From the NCBI GenBank assembly GCA_039698035.1, contig JBDKSW010000012.1, positions 141,642 to 205,641 of the forward strand: a DNA stretch of 64,000 bases, given 5' to 3'. Shown here one piece after another: positions 28,651 to 38,124 of this stretch. Origin of the DNA: JAJFUI01 sp039698035 (GTDB lineage: Bacteria > Planctomycetota > Planctomycetia > Pirellulales > Thermoguttaceae). Position numbers and translations under genes: made by a program. Below the pieces are notes generated by a model. It was not told where the DNA came from and searched no databases. It worked only from the letters and a program-made list of their open reading frames with translations. How positions within the stretch are numbered: position 1 is the first letter of the stretch; each line of letters begins with the position of its first letter.

Positions 28651-28797
28651 TTAGGCACGGATGCTGGCAACCGTGATTTTGCCGGCAAGCCCGAAAAGCC
28701 GGAGGCTGGCCAGCACTCTTTCGGCGAGCGGCATCTGCCGGACTCGCTCCACCCGTTTCCGATCAATCTGGTCGATGAGTCCTTTGGTGAGTTCCAT
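28651..28797 (-). pseudogene. Truncated small partner gene of the nucleotidyltransferase relic
   Basis: The 48-codon frame starts MELTKGLIDQIDRKRVERVR and continues MPLAERVLASLRLFGLAGKI. It resembles the first half of a roughly 80-residue planctomycete protein that is commonly encoded directly before a nucleotidyltransferase; the C-terminal half is missing. Together with the scrap at 28502-28570 it looks like a decayed two-gene cassette. It could alternatively be an intact very short gene. Confidence 0.4.
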
Positions 28798-28837
28798 CGA
28801 CCGTCATTGCATCGAGCTGAACGACACGACCGGCAGG

Positions 28838-29875
28838 TCAGGACCGGCGGCTGCCGCCGTCGCCGCCGCGGCCACGGCCACGATTTTCGCCGCGGCCACG
28901 ATTTTCGCCGCGGCCGCGACCGTCGCCACGGCCGCCGCGGTTGCCTCGACCGTTGGACGGGCCGCCGTTGGACGGCCGCCGCGCCCGCGATTCGAGGTTC
29001 TTGGCGACCAACAGCCCGACGGTCTCTTCCCAGGTGGGGATGCCGCGGAAGCCGGCGCGGGCGGGGCGATCGCCTTCGGCCACATCGCTCGCATTTTCGT
29101 CAGCGTCTTCGGCCTCCAGGAGGGACGTTTCGAGCGGCTCCTCGACCTCGGAGGGCGCCTTTTCAGGTCCGCTGCCCGATCCAGAACGGCGACCGCGACG
29201 CGATCCGCGACGTCCGCGACGACGCTCGTCCTGCTCGCCATCGGCGCGACGTTCGTCACGCTCGGGTTTTTCTGCGGCGACGGGCGATGCCTCGGCGTCT
29301 TGGTCGGCCGACGGCGTGGCATCCTGCGGACGGTCGGTCGTCTCGACACCGCCAGCGGTGGCCGGTCCGCGATCCTGGCGTCCTTCGGAGTCGCGACCGC
29401 CACGACGACGGCGACGGCGGCGGCGGCGGCGTTTTTCGGTCGCCTCGCCCTCGGGTGGTGTTTCGGCCGAGGTTTCTGCTGGCGTTTCGGCCGACTCGAC
29501 CAGGTCGAACGGCTCCTCGAAGTCGAACGACTCGTCAAAGAAATTGGGCGATTCCGTGGGACTCTCGGCTCGGACCGATTGGCTCCGCGATTCCGGCTCG
29601 GTGCGGCGCGGCGCGGGCTTGGGTTGCGGCTTCGCGGGACGCGAAGCCGCAGCGGGCGGCGCCGGCGGTTCGGGGGCGGGCGTCATGCCCAGGGCGCTGG
29701 CAACGTCGTCCCAATTGCTCGCTGGCCGAGGGGCTGCGGGACGGTGGGCGGCCGGTTTCTTCGCCGGTTCAGCCGGCTTCGGGGCGGTCACACGCGGTTT
29801 TGTTTCCGGGGCAGGCGTGACACCCAAATCGGAAATCAATGCGTCCCAATGACTTGCAGGCTTCGATTCGCTCAT
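28838..29875 (-). CDS. Disordered Arg/Gly-rich protein with repeated W-L motifs
   Basis: A 345-residue, almost fully disordered protein. Two copies of a short motif, SHWDALISDLGVTPAPE (residues 7-23) and SNWDDVASALGMTPAPE, stand in a Pro/Ala/Lys background, and a related PTWEETVGLLVAKNLE occurs near the C-terminus. The middle has an R10 run, and the last 35 residues are RGG/RGR repeats typical of RNA-binding tails. An RNA-associated or scaffold role, for instance with a ribonuclease or ribosome, is an inference. ATG 29875 starts at MSESKPASHW; the frame upstream is not protein-like. The CG-rich repeats make reading frames open on both strands, but only this one gives the repeated motif. Confidence 0.65.
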   Translation of the reverse strand: MSESKPASHWDALISDLGVTPAPETKPRVTAPKPAEPAKKPAAHRPAAPRPASNWDDVASALGMTPAPEPPAPPAAASRPAKPQPKPAPRRTEPESRSQSVRAESPTESPNFFDESFDFEEPFDLVESAETPAETSAETPPEGEATEKRRRRRRRRRRGGRDSEGRQDRGPATAGGVETTDRPQDATPSADQDAEASPVAAEKPERDERRADGEQDERRRGRRGSRRGRRSGSGSGPEKAPSEVEEPLETSLLEAEDADENASDVAEGDRPARAGFRGIPTWEETVGLLVAKNLESRARRPSNGGPSNGRGNRGGRGDGRGRGENRGRGENRGRGRGGDGGSRRS

Positions 29876-30277
29876 CTGGCTTTCATCAATTCTTGCAAAA
29901 AGAACATTGCAAGCAGATCGAGGCGGCAGCTTCGACCTGATGCAACCGTTTCTAGTATAAGGCCGCAGCCACCGGATGAGAAGGTGTCGCCCCTGGGCGG
30001 TGTGCCTGTTCCGCAGCTTGGGCGCGGCAGGACGAGGATCGACGGCACTGTAATCAATATGACTCATCGCCCGTATCGAGATGATGGCAGGCTTGCCTCG
30101 GTTCACGGGCTGGGGAACAATCGGTTAACGGCGTTTTGCGCGCCAAAGACGGGCATTTTGTGAAGCTTTGCGGTTTCGGCAGGACGACGCCAGGGCGGCT
30201 GACCGACGATCTAGCGGCTGGCACGCGGCTAGCTGGAATGTGGCGGCCAAGGCAACTTCAACAGGGAGGAAGACGCC
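29876..30277. other. Divergent intergenic region
   Basis: 402 bp between the divergent RGG-protein and TIG-protein genes. No gene or RNA was recognised. CAGGGAGGA just before 30278 is the ribosome binding site of the right-hand gene. Confidence 0.5.
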
Positions 30278-32065
30278 ATGAGCGCGTGTGTGACGAGTCG
30301 ACGACGGAATCTCAGTGTCTATTGTCTGATACTTGCCGCAATCGCGGCCGTTTTCTGCTTGGGGCCGAGTGCCACCGGCGCTGGCCGAGACGCGGGGGAC
30401 AAAAATTCAAATGATGCCCGGGGCAATCGCGATGACCGGCGTTCGGCCGATCGCGACCGTGCGCCCGCCAGAGAAACCGAGCGGCGAGACTCGTCGTCCA
30501 GGGATCGTCAGGCCGCGCCGACCGGCAGAGAACGATCGAGCCGCGATGGCGCCTCGGCCAAGGAGTCTCGCAAACAGGAAGCGGCGCCAAGTACGAAGCG
30601 CGACACTCGGCCGCCGACGTCTCGGGCGATCGACCGCGACCAGCCGTCCAAGGGACGGCAGCCAGCCAAGTCGGATCGAGACACGGGTCGCAAGCCGGAG
30701 GCCGATAAGAAGCCGAGCGGCGTCAAGCCGGACGCAGGCCGCGGCGATTCAAAAACCGTGAACCGAGACAAGGGCCGAACGCCCAGTCGCGACCTGCCTA
30801 AGCGTGACGACCGGACGGTAAAAGGCAACGATCAACCATCGGCGGGCGATCGCACGCGGATCGACGATGTCCGCAGGCGATTGGATGGTCCGAAACCAGG
30901 CAAGTCTGGCCCCGAAAGCCGCGTGCGAGGGCCTGCGCCGCGCGACCCGGGCCAACCGCGATTTTCCGATCGGGTGAAGTCAGGGGAAATCCACCGGGTC
31001 ACGGCTGGCGACAGCGCCAAACGGCTTCGTCTTGAGGAACAATATCGGCTTTGGCAGAAGGGCGACGTGGCTCGTCGGCTCGAGATTCAACGACACGGTC
31101 CGCCGCCGAAGCCTTATCGGGGCGTCGTTAGCCCGGCCTATCAGCGTCATTGCTTCCAGTACCATTACTGGGGCCCGCGATGGTTCGCCGGCGTGTATTG
31201 GTATCCGACGTGGAATGACTGGGTGAACTGGTCGTGGCACTATCGGTGCGGCCCGCACTGGGACCCACGACCGGCGTGGTGCCGTCCCGTTTTTTATCCG
31301 ATTTGTCCGCCTTGGGTTTATTGGGCGACGCCGGTCTGGACACCGCTGCCGGTGGCCACTTGTGGCACCTGGGTGGATCTGAAACCTATCTTGACGACGA
31401 CCATCCAACCGGACCTGGAACTGGTGGCCGTGCGATTCGTCGATCCGGGGCATCCCGAAGGGCGGCTTGGACCGCGTTACCGCGTCTGGTTCCGCAACAA
31501 CAGCTCGGTGCGGGTCGTGCAGCCGTTCAGCGTGATGCTCTTCGCGGCCAACGACGAGCGCATGGCGGCCGGGCTTCCCCAGGCCGGTGTGCGAGTGACC
31601 TCCGTCGAGCCGGGCGAAACACAAAGCGTCGACGTTCGGTTGCCGTTCGAGGTGAACTCGATGAACCGGGACGCCGCAGGGAACGCGGCCCCGTTTGCCG
31701 TGCTGCACGTGCTGGTGGACGCCAACCGCGAGGTCTCTGATAGGACGCGAGCGAACAACGGTGCAAGGCTGGCGCCGGCCGACATCCTGCCGGTCGATCC
31801 GGCGGCATTCGAGGCCGACCCCGTGGCGCCGCGCGCCGGCGGCGAGGTTCTCGTCGCAGGCGAAGGGTTTGGTCCGCAGCCGGGCCGGGTGTTGGTGGTC
31901 GTTGGTGGCCGGGAGCTGGACGCCACGATCGTGGGCTGGTACGACCTGGGCGTGCGGATTTCGGTGCCGCAGATCGCCGGCGCTGGGGCCGTGGACGCCG
32001 ACCTGATCGTCGTGCGGAGCGACGGCGCGGCCGCCAACCCGCTGAAGATCACGATCTCACCGTAG
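30278..32065 (+). CDS. Secreted Arg/Asp-rich protein with CARDB-like and IPT/TIG-like C-terminal domains
   Basis: A 595-residue exported protein. It has a signal peptide (SVYCLILAAIAAVFCLGPSATGAG), about 220 residues of charged low-complexity sequence rich in RD/KP, a Trp/Tyr/Cys-rich block (YHYWGPRWFAGVYWYPTWND), then a beta-sandwich resembling CARDB (LVAVRFVDPGHPEGRLGPRYRVWFRNNSS), and a TIG-like domain (PRAGGEVLVAGEGFGPQPGRVLVVVGG). It is probably at the cell surface or in the periplasm, function unknown. GGGAGGA precedes the ATG. Confidence 0.75.
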   Translation: MSACVTSRRRNLSVYCLILAAIAAVFCLGPSATGAGRDAGDKNSNDARGNRDDRRSADRDRAPARETERRDSSSRDRQAAPTGRERSSRDGASAKESRKQEAAPSTKRDTRPPTSRAIDRDQPSKGRQPAKSDRDTGRKPEADKKPSGVKPDAGRGDSKTVNRDKGRTPSRDLPKRDDRTVKGNDQPSAGDRTRIDDVRRRLDGPKPGKSGPESRVRGPAPRDPGQPRFSDRVKSGEIHRVTAGDSAKRLRLEEQYRLWQKGDVARRLEIQRHGPPPKPYRGVVSPAYQRHCFQYHYWGPRWFAGVYWYPTWNDWVNWSWHYRCGPHWDPRPAWCRPVFYPICPPWVYWATPVWTPLPVATCGTWVDLKPILTTTIQPDLELVAVRFVDPGHPEGRLGPRYRVWFRNNSSVRVVQPFSVMLFAANDERMAAGLPQAGVRVTSVEPGETQSVDVRLPFEVNSMNRDAAGNAAPFAVLHVLVDANREVSDRTRANNGARLAPADILPVDPAAFEADPVAPRAGGEVLVAGEGFGPQPGRVLVVVGGRELDATIVGWYDLGVRISVPQIAGAGAVDADLIVVRSDGAAANPLKITISP

Positions 32066-32185
32066 GGCGTTCGCCAAGCGTCGCGGTTGGTGGCGAACGT
32101 AACCGGCTTTGGTTCAACGAGTTGCGCAACGCGATTCGGTTTCTCGCCGCGCGCGTCCAATGGCGATCGGTCCGGCGCGCTGGCC

Positions 32186-32215
32186 TTGCCGATCTCGGAC
32201 GTGGCAACCTATACT
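32186..32215 (+). promoter_or_regulatory. Candidate sigma-70 promoter of thrS
   Basis: TTGCCG (32186-32191) and TATACT (32210-32215) are separated by 18 bp and lie 175 bp upstream of the thrS start codon. The long leader that follows could carry translational control as in enteric thrS, but no operator structure mimicking tRNA-Thr was identified. Confidence 0.5.
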
Positions 32216-32389
32216 ATCTGAACCTGTTGCCAACGGGACCGTTTCTGGCGTCGGCGTCTGAAAGTCGCCGCGTGCCTGGGATCGTGTTCGCTCTGGCAAC
32301 TTGCACCATCCTTCCGCGAGCCGTCCTTGGGGCTTCCTTTGTATCGATGCCCCACTTGCCGGAAGGAATCCCAAAGGCTTTCGGAGCTC

Positions 32390-34543
32390 ATGCTTAAAGT
32401 CACTCTGCCCGACGGAAAAACTCTCGAATTTTCACATCGCGTGCGGCCGGCGGACATCGCCGCCCAGATCGGCCCGAGGCTGGCCAAGGCCACGCTGGCG
32501 GCCGAGGTGGACGGCCAGCTTGTGGGTGCTGGCGACGTGCTGCCGGCCGAAGGCCAAGTGACGCTGCGGTTGCTCACCGCGAAGGACCCCGAGGCGTTGG
32601 GCTTGTTGCGGCACTCGTGCGCCCACCTCATGGCCCGAGCCGTCATGCGGCTCTTCAAGGACGTGCAGTTGGCCTTTGGGCCGACCGTGGGGGACGGCTT
32701 CTACTACGACTTCGAAATGGAGCATAAGCTCTCGGAAGAGGACTTCCCGAAGATCGAAGCCGAGATGGCCCGGATCGTCAAGGAGAACGAGCCGTTCGAG
32801 CGGGTTGAGATGGACCGCGCGAAGGCGATTGAGTTTTGCCGCGACCTGGGGCAATCGTTGAAGGTCGAGCACTTGCAGGAAGGGCTTGGCGAAGAGGCCA
32901 CGGTGTCGCTCTATCGCCAAGGAGAGTTCACCGACCTGTGCCGCGGTCCCCACGTTCCGAGCGCGGGCGCTATCGGCGCTTTCAAGCTTCTTTCGGTCGC
33001 CGGCGCCTATTGGAAGGGCGACGCCAGCCGCCAGCAGTTGCAGCGGCTCTACGGCACGGCTTTCTTCAGCAAGCCGGAACTCGAAGAACACTTGCGGCGG
33101 TTCGAGGAAGCCAAACGCCGCGACCATCGCGTGCTCGGCAAGCAACTGGACCTGTTCTTCATCGATCCGACGGTTGGCTCGGGCCTGGTGTTTTGGCTTC
33201 CCAAGGGAGCGATCGTTCGCCACGAGCTCGAAGGGTTCCTCCACGGCGAGTTGATCCACCGCGGCTATCAGCCGGTCAATACGCCGGTGATTGGCAACGT
33301 TCGGCTCTATCAGACGTCGGGCCATTATCCGTATTACGCGGACAGCCAGTTTCCGCCGATCTGCTCGCATTGCTTCGCCGCTCCGGTGCAAGAGCTTCTT
33401 TTGGAGCGGGGCAAGGGAATGTCGGACGCGGCGTTGATCGCCCTGTTCGAGACCTATGCGGCGAAGGAAATCCCGGATCGCATGCGGCCGGCGATTCCGA
33501 AGAATTGGGACTCGCTTTCGATCGAGGAGAAATTCCAGGAGATTCAGCTCTGGCTGGACGAGCAAGAGCGGTATCTGCTGCGGCCAATGAATTGCCCGCA
33601 CCACGTGACCATCTACAAATCGAAGCCTCGCAGCTATCGCGAGCTGCCGCTGCGATTGGCCGAGTTCGGCACGGTGCACCGGTTTGAGCAGTCGGGCGAG
33701 CTGAACGGCATGACGCGCGTCCGCGGCTTCACGCAGGACGACGCCCATATCTTCTGCACCGAGGACCAGGTGGCCGACGAGTTCCGCGGCTGTCTGGAGA
33801 TGACGAAATATGTGCTGACCAAGTTGGGTCTGAGCGACTACCGCGTGCGGCTCGGGTTCCGCGATCCGGCGAGCGACAAATATGTCGGCAAGGCTGAGAC
33901 GTGGGACAAGGCCGAAGCGGCGTTGGAACGGGTGTGCCGCGACATGAAGCTGCCCGACCTGCACATCGAGCGGGGCGAGGCCGCGTTCTACGGGCCGAAG
34001 GCCGACTTCATTGTGACCGACTGCATCGGCCGGCCGTGGCAACTTGGCACCGTGCAACTGGATTACAACCTGCCGAGCGCCGAGCGTTTCAACCTGGAGT
34101 ACATCGGAGCGGACAACGCGGCGCACCAGCCGGTAATGATCCACCGGGCGCCGTTCGGTTCGTTCGAGCGATTCGTGGGCATGCTGATCGAGCACTTCGC
34201 CGGCGCCTTCCCGCTGTGGCTGGCCCCCGAGCAGGTGCGCGTGATGGTCGTCAGCCAGAAGGTCGAGGAATACGGCCGGGCCATCGAACGGCAACTGACC
34301 GAAGCGGGTCTGCGCGTAACGGGCGACTATCGTGCCGAGAAGATCGGAGCCAAGATTCGCGATGCCCAATTGGCGTTGATTCCGTACATGTTTGTCGTCG
34401 GCGGTCGCGAGGCCGAAGAGGGCAAGGTGGCCGTCCGCGACCGGATTGCCGGCGACCTGGGCGCGATGACCGTGGCCGAAGCGCTTGTGCGGCTGCAAGA
34501 AGAGATCCAGGCGAAGACGATTCGCAACAAAGAGAAGTCGTGA
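32390..34543 (+). CDS. thrS: Threonine--tRNA ligase
   Basis: A 717-residue class II synthetase that charges tRNA-Thr. It has an N-terminal TGS domain (MLKVTLPDGKTLEF, residues 1-62), the editing domain with HSCAH and a second conserved block in TDLCRGPHVPSAG, the catalytic core (GLVFWLPKGAIVRHELE, MNCPHHVTIYKS, RVRGFTQDDAHIFC, IHRAPFGSFERFVGML), and an anticodon-binding domain with RVMVVSQKVEEYG. It is slightly longer than the Escherichia coli enzyme. ATG 32390 gives the canonical TGS start; the 21 codons upstream are not conserved. infC follows, as in many bacteria. Confidence 0.97.
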   Translation: MLKVTLPDGKTLEFSHRVRPADIAAQIGPRLAKATLAAEVDGQLVGAGDVLPAEGQVTLRLLTAKDPEALGLLRHSCAHLMARAVMRLFKDVQLAFGPTVGDGFYYDFEMEHKLSEEDFPKIEAEMARIVKENEPFERVEMDRAKAIEFCRDLGQSLKVEHLQEGLGEEATVSLYRQGEFTDLCRGPHVPSAGAIGAFKLLSVAGAYWKGDASRQQLQRLYGTAFFSKPELEEHLRRFEEAKRRDHRVLGKQLDLFFIDPTVGSGLVFWLPKGAIVRHELEGFLHGELIHRGYQPVNTPVIGNVRLYQTSGHYPYYADSQFPPICSHCFAAPVQELLLERGKGMSDAALIALFETYAAKEIPDRMRPAIPKNWDSLSIEEKFQEIQLWLDEQERYLLRPMNCPHHVTIYKSKPRSYRELPLRLAEFGTVHRFEQSGELNGMTRVRGFTQDDAHIFCTEDQVADEFRGCLEMTKYVLTKLGLSDYRVRLGFRDPASDKYVGKAETWDKAEAALERVCRDMKLPDLHIERGEAAFYGPKADFIVTDCIGRPWQLGTVQLDYNLPSAERFNLEYIGADNAAHQPVMIHRAPFGSFERFVGMLIEHFAGAFPLWLAPEQVRVMVVSQKVEEYGRAIERQLTEAGLRVTGDYRAEKIGAKIRDAQLALIPYMFVVGGREAEEGKVAVRDRIAGDLGAMTVAEALVRLQEEIQAKTIRNKEKS

Positions 34544-34581
34544 GACGTTTTGGGGCGAGGCGGCTTAGAGCGCGAAAAAAC

Positions 34582-34610
34582 TTGACAAGCTGTCCGCCAT
34601 CCAAGATACT
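34582..34610 (+). promoter_or_regulatory. Strong sigma-70-like promoter of infC
   Basis: TTGACA (34582-34587) and GATACT (34605-34610) are 17 bp apart, 45 bp upstream of the infC start. This would let infC, and perhaps the restriction-addBA genes behind it, be transcribed independently of thrS. Confidence 0.7.
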
Positions 34611-34655
34611 GTGATTGTGTTCAATTTCATCTAAGTCCTTGGGAGAGAATTGCTT

Positions 34656-35180
34656 ATGGGAAAATGGAAGACGCCTGAGGTGACAGGAAAGCAGCGGATC
34701 AACGAGCAGATTCGCGTTACGCCCGTCCGAGTCATTGGCGCAGACGGGGCACAACTGGGCATCCTGACAACCGACGAGGCGCTGCGGCAGGCTCGGGCGG
34801 CTGAACTGGATTTGGTCGAGGTAGCGCCGACCGAACGTCCGCCGGTGTGCCGCATCATGGACTACGGCAAGTTCAAGTACCAGCAGAAGAAGCGGCAGCA
34901 CAAGGGGCATGCCCATCAAGTTAAGATCAAGGAGATTCGTGTCCGCCCGAAGACCGGCGACCACGACATCGAGGTGAAGGTGGGCAAGGCCCGCGAGTTC
35001 CTTTCGCACAAGGACAAGGTGATTGTCAAAGTGGAGTTTCGAGGGCGTGAGATGGCTCACGTCGACGAGGGCCGGAAGGTGCTCGACGAAGTGTTGGGCC
35101 AACTGGCGGATATTTCCAAGCTCGAATCGCCGCCGGTGCACCATGGCCGCCGCATGATCTGCACGCTGTCGCCGAAGTAA
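34656..35180 (+). CDS. infC: Translation initiation factor IF-3
   Basis: A 174-residue protein with both IF-3 domains: N-terminal RINEQIRVTPVRVIGADG..LGILTTDEALRQAR and RPPVCRIMDYGKFKYQQKK, C-terminal VKIKEIRVRPKTGDHDIEVKV and VIVKVEFRGREMAH. It binds the 30S subunit and monitors start-codon choice. ATG 34656 follows GGGAGAG by 9 bp; a TTG two codons upstream is possible. No in-frame AUU start, the device that allows autoregulation in enteric bacteria, is visible. The usual downstream genes rpmI and rplT are missing; a restriction gene begins 42 bp later. Confidence 0.97.
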   Translation: MGKWKTPEVTGKQRINEQIRVTPVRVIGADGAQLGILTTDEALRQARAAELDLVEVAPTERPPVCRIMDYGKFKYQQKKRQHKGHAHQVKIKEIRVRPKTGDHDIEVKVGKAREFLSHKDKVIVKVEFRGREMAHVDEGRKVLDEVLGQLADISKLESPPVHHGRRMICTLSPK

Positions 35181-35222
35181 GGCAACGGCGGTTTTAGTCC
35201 TGGAAGGTGTGGAGACCACGCC

Positions 35223-38123
35223 ATGACGGCGCCCTCGGTTGTGCGCGAACTGGTCGAACGGTTCGACACCCATCGACCTTTCTATCAATCCGGCCAATAC
35301 AACGAAGCGCAGCTCCGCGAGGAGTTCGTCAATCCGCTGTTCGAGGCCCTGGGTTGGGACATCTATAATCGCCAGGGCTTTGCCGACGCATACAAGGAGG
35401 TGATCCACGAGGACGCCATCCGAATTGGCAGTCGGATCAAGGCGCCGGACTACTGTTTTCGCGCGAGCGGCGGCACGCGAACCTTCTTTGTCGAGGCGAA
35501 GAAACCAGCGGTCGATATTGCGAAGGCGATCTTGCCCGCCTTCCAGCTGCGGCGCTACGCATGGTCGGCTAAATTGCCGCTCAGTGTGTTGACCGATTTC
35601 GAGGAATTCGCGGTTTACGATTGCCGCATCAAGCCGTTCAAGACCGACAAGGCGTCCGTGGCGAGGGTCATTTACCTGAAGCACACGGAGTACCTCGACC
35701 GTTGGGACGAACTGTTCGAGTTGCTATCGCCCGACGCGATTCGTCGCGGCTCAATCGACCGTTTCGTGGTCGACAAGAAGATCAAGAAGGCCACGGCTTC
35801 CGTAGACGCGGCCTTTTTGGCAGAGATGGAGTCTTGGCGGCTGGAGCTAGCGAGGAACATCGCGTTACGGAATCCGGCAATTTTACAACGTGACTTGAAC
35901 TTCGCGGTCCAGCAGAGTATCGACCGCATTGTATTCCTACGGATTTGCGAAGACCGCGGCATTGAGCCGTACGGCACGCTGCAATCGCTGTGCAACGCGC
36001 CGAACATTTATCGCCGGCTCGGCGAGTTGTTCCAACGGGCCGATGACCGCTACAACTCGGGGTTATTTCACTTCACGCCCGAAAAGAACCGTCCCGAGCC
36101 GCCCGACGAGTTGACGCTCGCGCTGAAGATCGACGACAAGCCGCTCAAGGACCTTTTGCAGGCGCTTTATTTCCCCGAGAGTCCGTACGAGTTCTCAGTC
36201 TTTCCGGCGGAGATTCTGGGCCAGGTCTACGAGCAATTTCTGGGCAAGGTGATCCGGCTGACTGAGGGGCACCGGGCTAGAGTGGAGGAAAAGCCTGAGG
36301 TCCGCAAGGCGGGCGGCGTTTACTACACACCGTCATACGTCGTCGACTACATCATCCAGAACACTGTCGCGCCGCTGCTGCGAGACAAGACGCCTGCACA
36401 AGTATCACACCTGCGGATTCTGGACCCCGCGTGCGGCTCCGGCTCGTTTTTGCTTGGCGCTTACGAACACCTGTTGCGTTGGCACCTCGACTGGTACGTG
36501 GACAACGATCCTCAACGACATGCCCGCAAGCGAAACCCAGCGATCTACCGAGGAACGGCAGGGGAGTGGCGGTTGACAACCGCCGAGAAGAAGAGGATTC
36601 TGCTGAACAACATCTACGGCGTAGACATTGATCTCCAGGCTGTGGAAGTGACAAAGTTGTCACTGCTGCTGCGAGTGCTGGAAGGCGAGTCAGGCGAGAC
36701 CATCGCCAACCAATTGCGGATGTTCCACGATCGTGCGCTGCCCGACCTGGCCGGCAACATCCGATGCGGCAACTCCTTGATCGGCTCGGACTTCTTTGAC
36801 GGCTATCAACTGAACCTGCTGGACGATGAAGAGCGATACCGTATCAACATCTTCGATTGGAGCGATCGGAGTCGCGGTTTCGGAGCGATCATGGCAGTCG
36901 GCGGTTTCGATGCGATCATTGGCAACCCGCCCTATGGCGCTTCTGCCGATGCGCGTCAAGTTGCGTACTATCGGCGGAAATATGAATCGGCCGCCGGCTC
37001 TTGCGACAGTTTTGCTATCTTTATCGAACAAGGTTCCTTGTTGCTGCAACCTGGCGGCCGTTTGGGGATGATAGTGCAGTCCGCGTTCGTCTCATCGCCG
37101 TCAACGTCAAAGCTTCGGGAGTTGATGATATCGCGATTTCGACCGCTTGCGTTCGCTTCGATGCCGTATGATGTATTCGCCGCGTACGTGGATACGATCA
37201 TCGTCATCGCAGAGCGTCTTCCTCGCCATCGGTCGCTGCGGGATCTTGCCGAGGCCCCGGTCTCTCTTTCGGTGTTCCCACAACACTTTCATGTCCAATC
37301 GGTGACCGACTTCTTGGCGGTCGAAAAGACCGCCGACGCCGCCCTTTGGGTCAAGGACGGCCACAACGAGTTTCTGGTGACGCTTTCGGATGCCGAACGT
37401 GCGGTCGTCGATAAACTCAATGCAGCTGGCGCGAGATTCCTTGATGTCGCTGACATTCAACGCGGCGTCACTCCGTTCCACACGTCGCCAAGGAAGCAGT
37501 CTCGCGGTGCATCAAGGGCGTTCAAGGGAACTGTGCGACGGTACAAGCTGAAAGAATCATCGACAGCTTTCCTGGAATACGACGAATCCTTGGCGGAGTA
37601 CAAGCCGCCCCGATATTTCACTGGCCCGCGGTTGTTGCTCCGCGAACTTGTCAGCCGCCAGTTTCGATTGCAGGCCGTCTATACCGACGAGCAATTTGTT
37701 ACGAACAAGTCGATGCAGAGCCTCTTGCTGCTCGATCCGAGCTACAGCATCCTCTATCTTCTCGGCGTGCTAAATTCACGTCTCTTATCCTGGTATTTTC
37801 TCGCGGTGCATAGCGTTGCTCGCCGGGATGATTTTCCAAAGATTGTATTGAAGCAGACGCGGGAGCTTCCGTTCCGCAGGATCGCGTTCAGCAATCGTGC
37901 AGACAAAGCGCGGCACGATCGTTTGGTAGGCTGTGTCGAAGAGATGCTGGACCTCCACAGACGGTTGCCGCTTGCCGGGACGGCGCACGAGAAGACGGTG
38001 ATCGAGCGACAGATTGCGGCCGTGGACTGGCAAATCGATCATTTGGTCTACGAACTTTACGGCTTGACCGACGACGAGATCGCGCTCGTCGAAGAGACGG
38101 CCAGGGCAGCCCCTCCCGACTGA
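35223..38123 (+). CDS. Type IIG restriction-modification enzyme (fused endonuclease and N6-adenine methyltransferase)
   Basis: A 966-residue single-chain enzyme. The N-terminal nuclease has the PD-(D/E)xK pattern in APDYCFRASGGTRTFFVEAKK (Pro75-Asp76, Glu91, Lys93; shown here only to place the residues). The methyltransferase has motif I DPACGSGSF at about 400-408 and catalytic NPPY at 568-571, as in Eco57I/BREX-like N6-adenine methylases. The last 250 residues look like a TaqI-type target recognition domain (GVLNSRLLSWYF..KIVLKQTRELPF). One protein should cut and protect the same site. Ribosome binding site GGAG lies 9 bp before the ATG. Its stop is 1 bp before addB, so it heads an RM-addB-addA transcription unit. 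Confidence 0.88.
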   Translation: MTAPSVVRELVERFDTHRPFYQSGQYNEAQLREEFVNPLFEALGWDIYNRQGFADAYKEVIHEDAIRIGSRIKAPDYCFRASGGTRTFFVEAKKPAVDIAKAILPAFQLRRYAWSAKLPLSVLTDFEEFAVYDCRIKPFKTDKASVARVIYLKHTEYLDRWDELFELLSPDAIRRGSIDRFVVDKKIKKATASVDAAFLAEMESWRLELARNIALRNPAILQRDLNFAVQQSIDRIVFLRICEDRGIEPYGTLQSLCNAPNIYRRLGELFQRADDRYNSGLFHFTPEKNRPEPPDELTLALKIDDKPLKDLLQALYFPESPYEFSVFPAEILGQVYEQFLGKVIRLTEGHRARVEEKPEVRKAGGVYYTPSYVVDYIIQNTVAPLLRDKTPAQVSHLRILDPACGSGSFLLGAYEHLLRWHLDWYVDNDPQRHARKRNPAIYRGTAGEWRLTTAEKKRILLNNIYGVDIDLQAVEVTKLSLLLRVLEGESGETIANQLRMFHDRALPDLAGNIRCGNSLIGSDFFDGYQLNLLDDEERYRINIFDWSDRSRGFGAIMAVGGFDAIIGNPPYGASADARQVAYYRRKYESAAGSCDSFAIFIEQGSLLLQPGGRLGMIVQSAFVSSPSTSKLRELMISRFRPLAFASMPYDVFAAYVDTIIVIAERLPRHRSLRDLAEAPVSLSVFPQHFHVQSVTDFLAVEKTADAALWVKDGHNEFLVTLSDAERAVVDKLNAAGARFLDVADIQRGVTPFHTSPRKQSRGASRAFKGTVRRYKLKESSTAFLEYDESLAEYKPPRYFTGPRLLLRELVSRQFRLQAVYTDEQFVTNKSMQSLLLLDPSYSILYLLGVLNSRLLSWYFLAVHSVARRDDFPKIVLKQTRELPFRRIAFSNRADKARHDRLVGCVEEMLDLHRRLPLAGTAHEKTVIERQIAAVDWQIDHLVYELYGLTDDEIALVEETARAAPPD

Positions 38124-38124
38124 T

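Noticed and set aside
28857..28935. Tandem CG-rich repeat as a minisatellite or CRISPR
   Set aside because: It is the coding sequence of the RGG-repeat tail of the protein at 28838-29875.
32432..34498. Long open frame opposite thrS
   Set aside because: Antisense shadow of a strongly conserved gene; composition is Arg/His/Leu-biased without motifs.
34649..34656. AUU start codon for infC as in enteric bacteria
   Set aside because: The ATT at 34649 is not in the infC frame; ATG 34656 has a good ribosome binding site.
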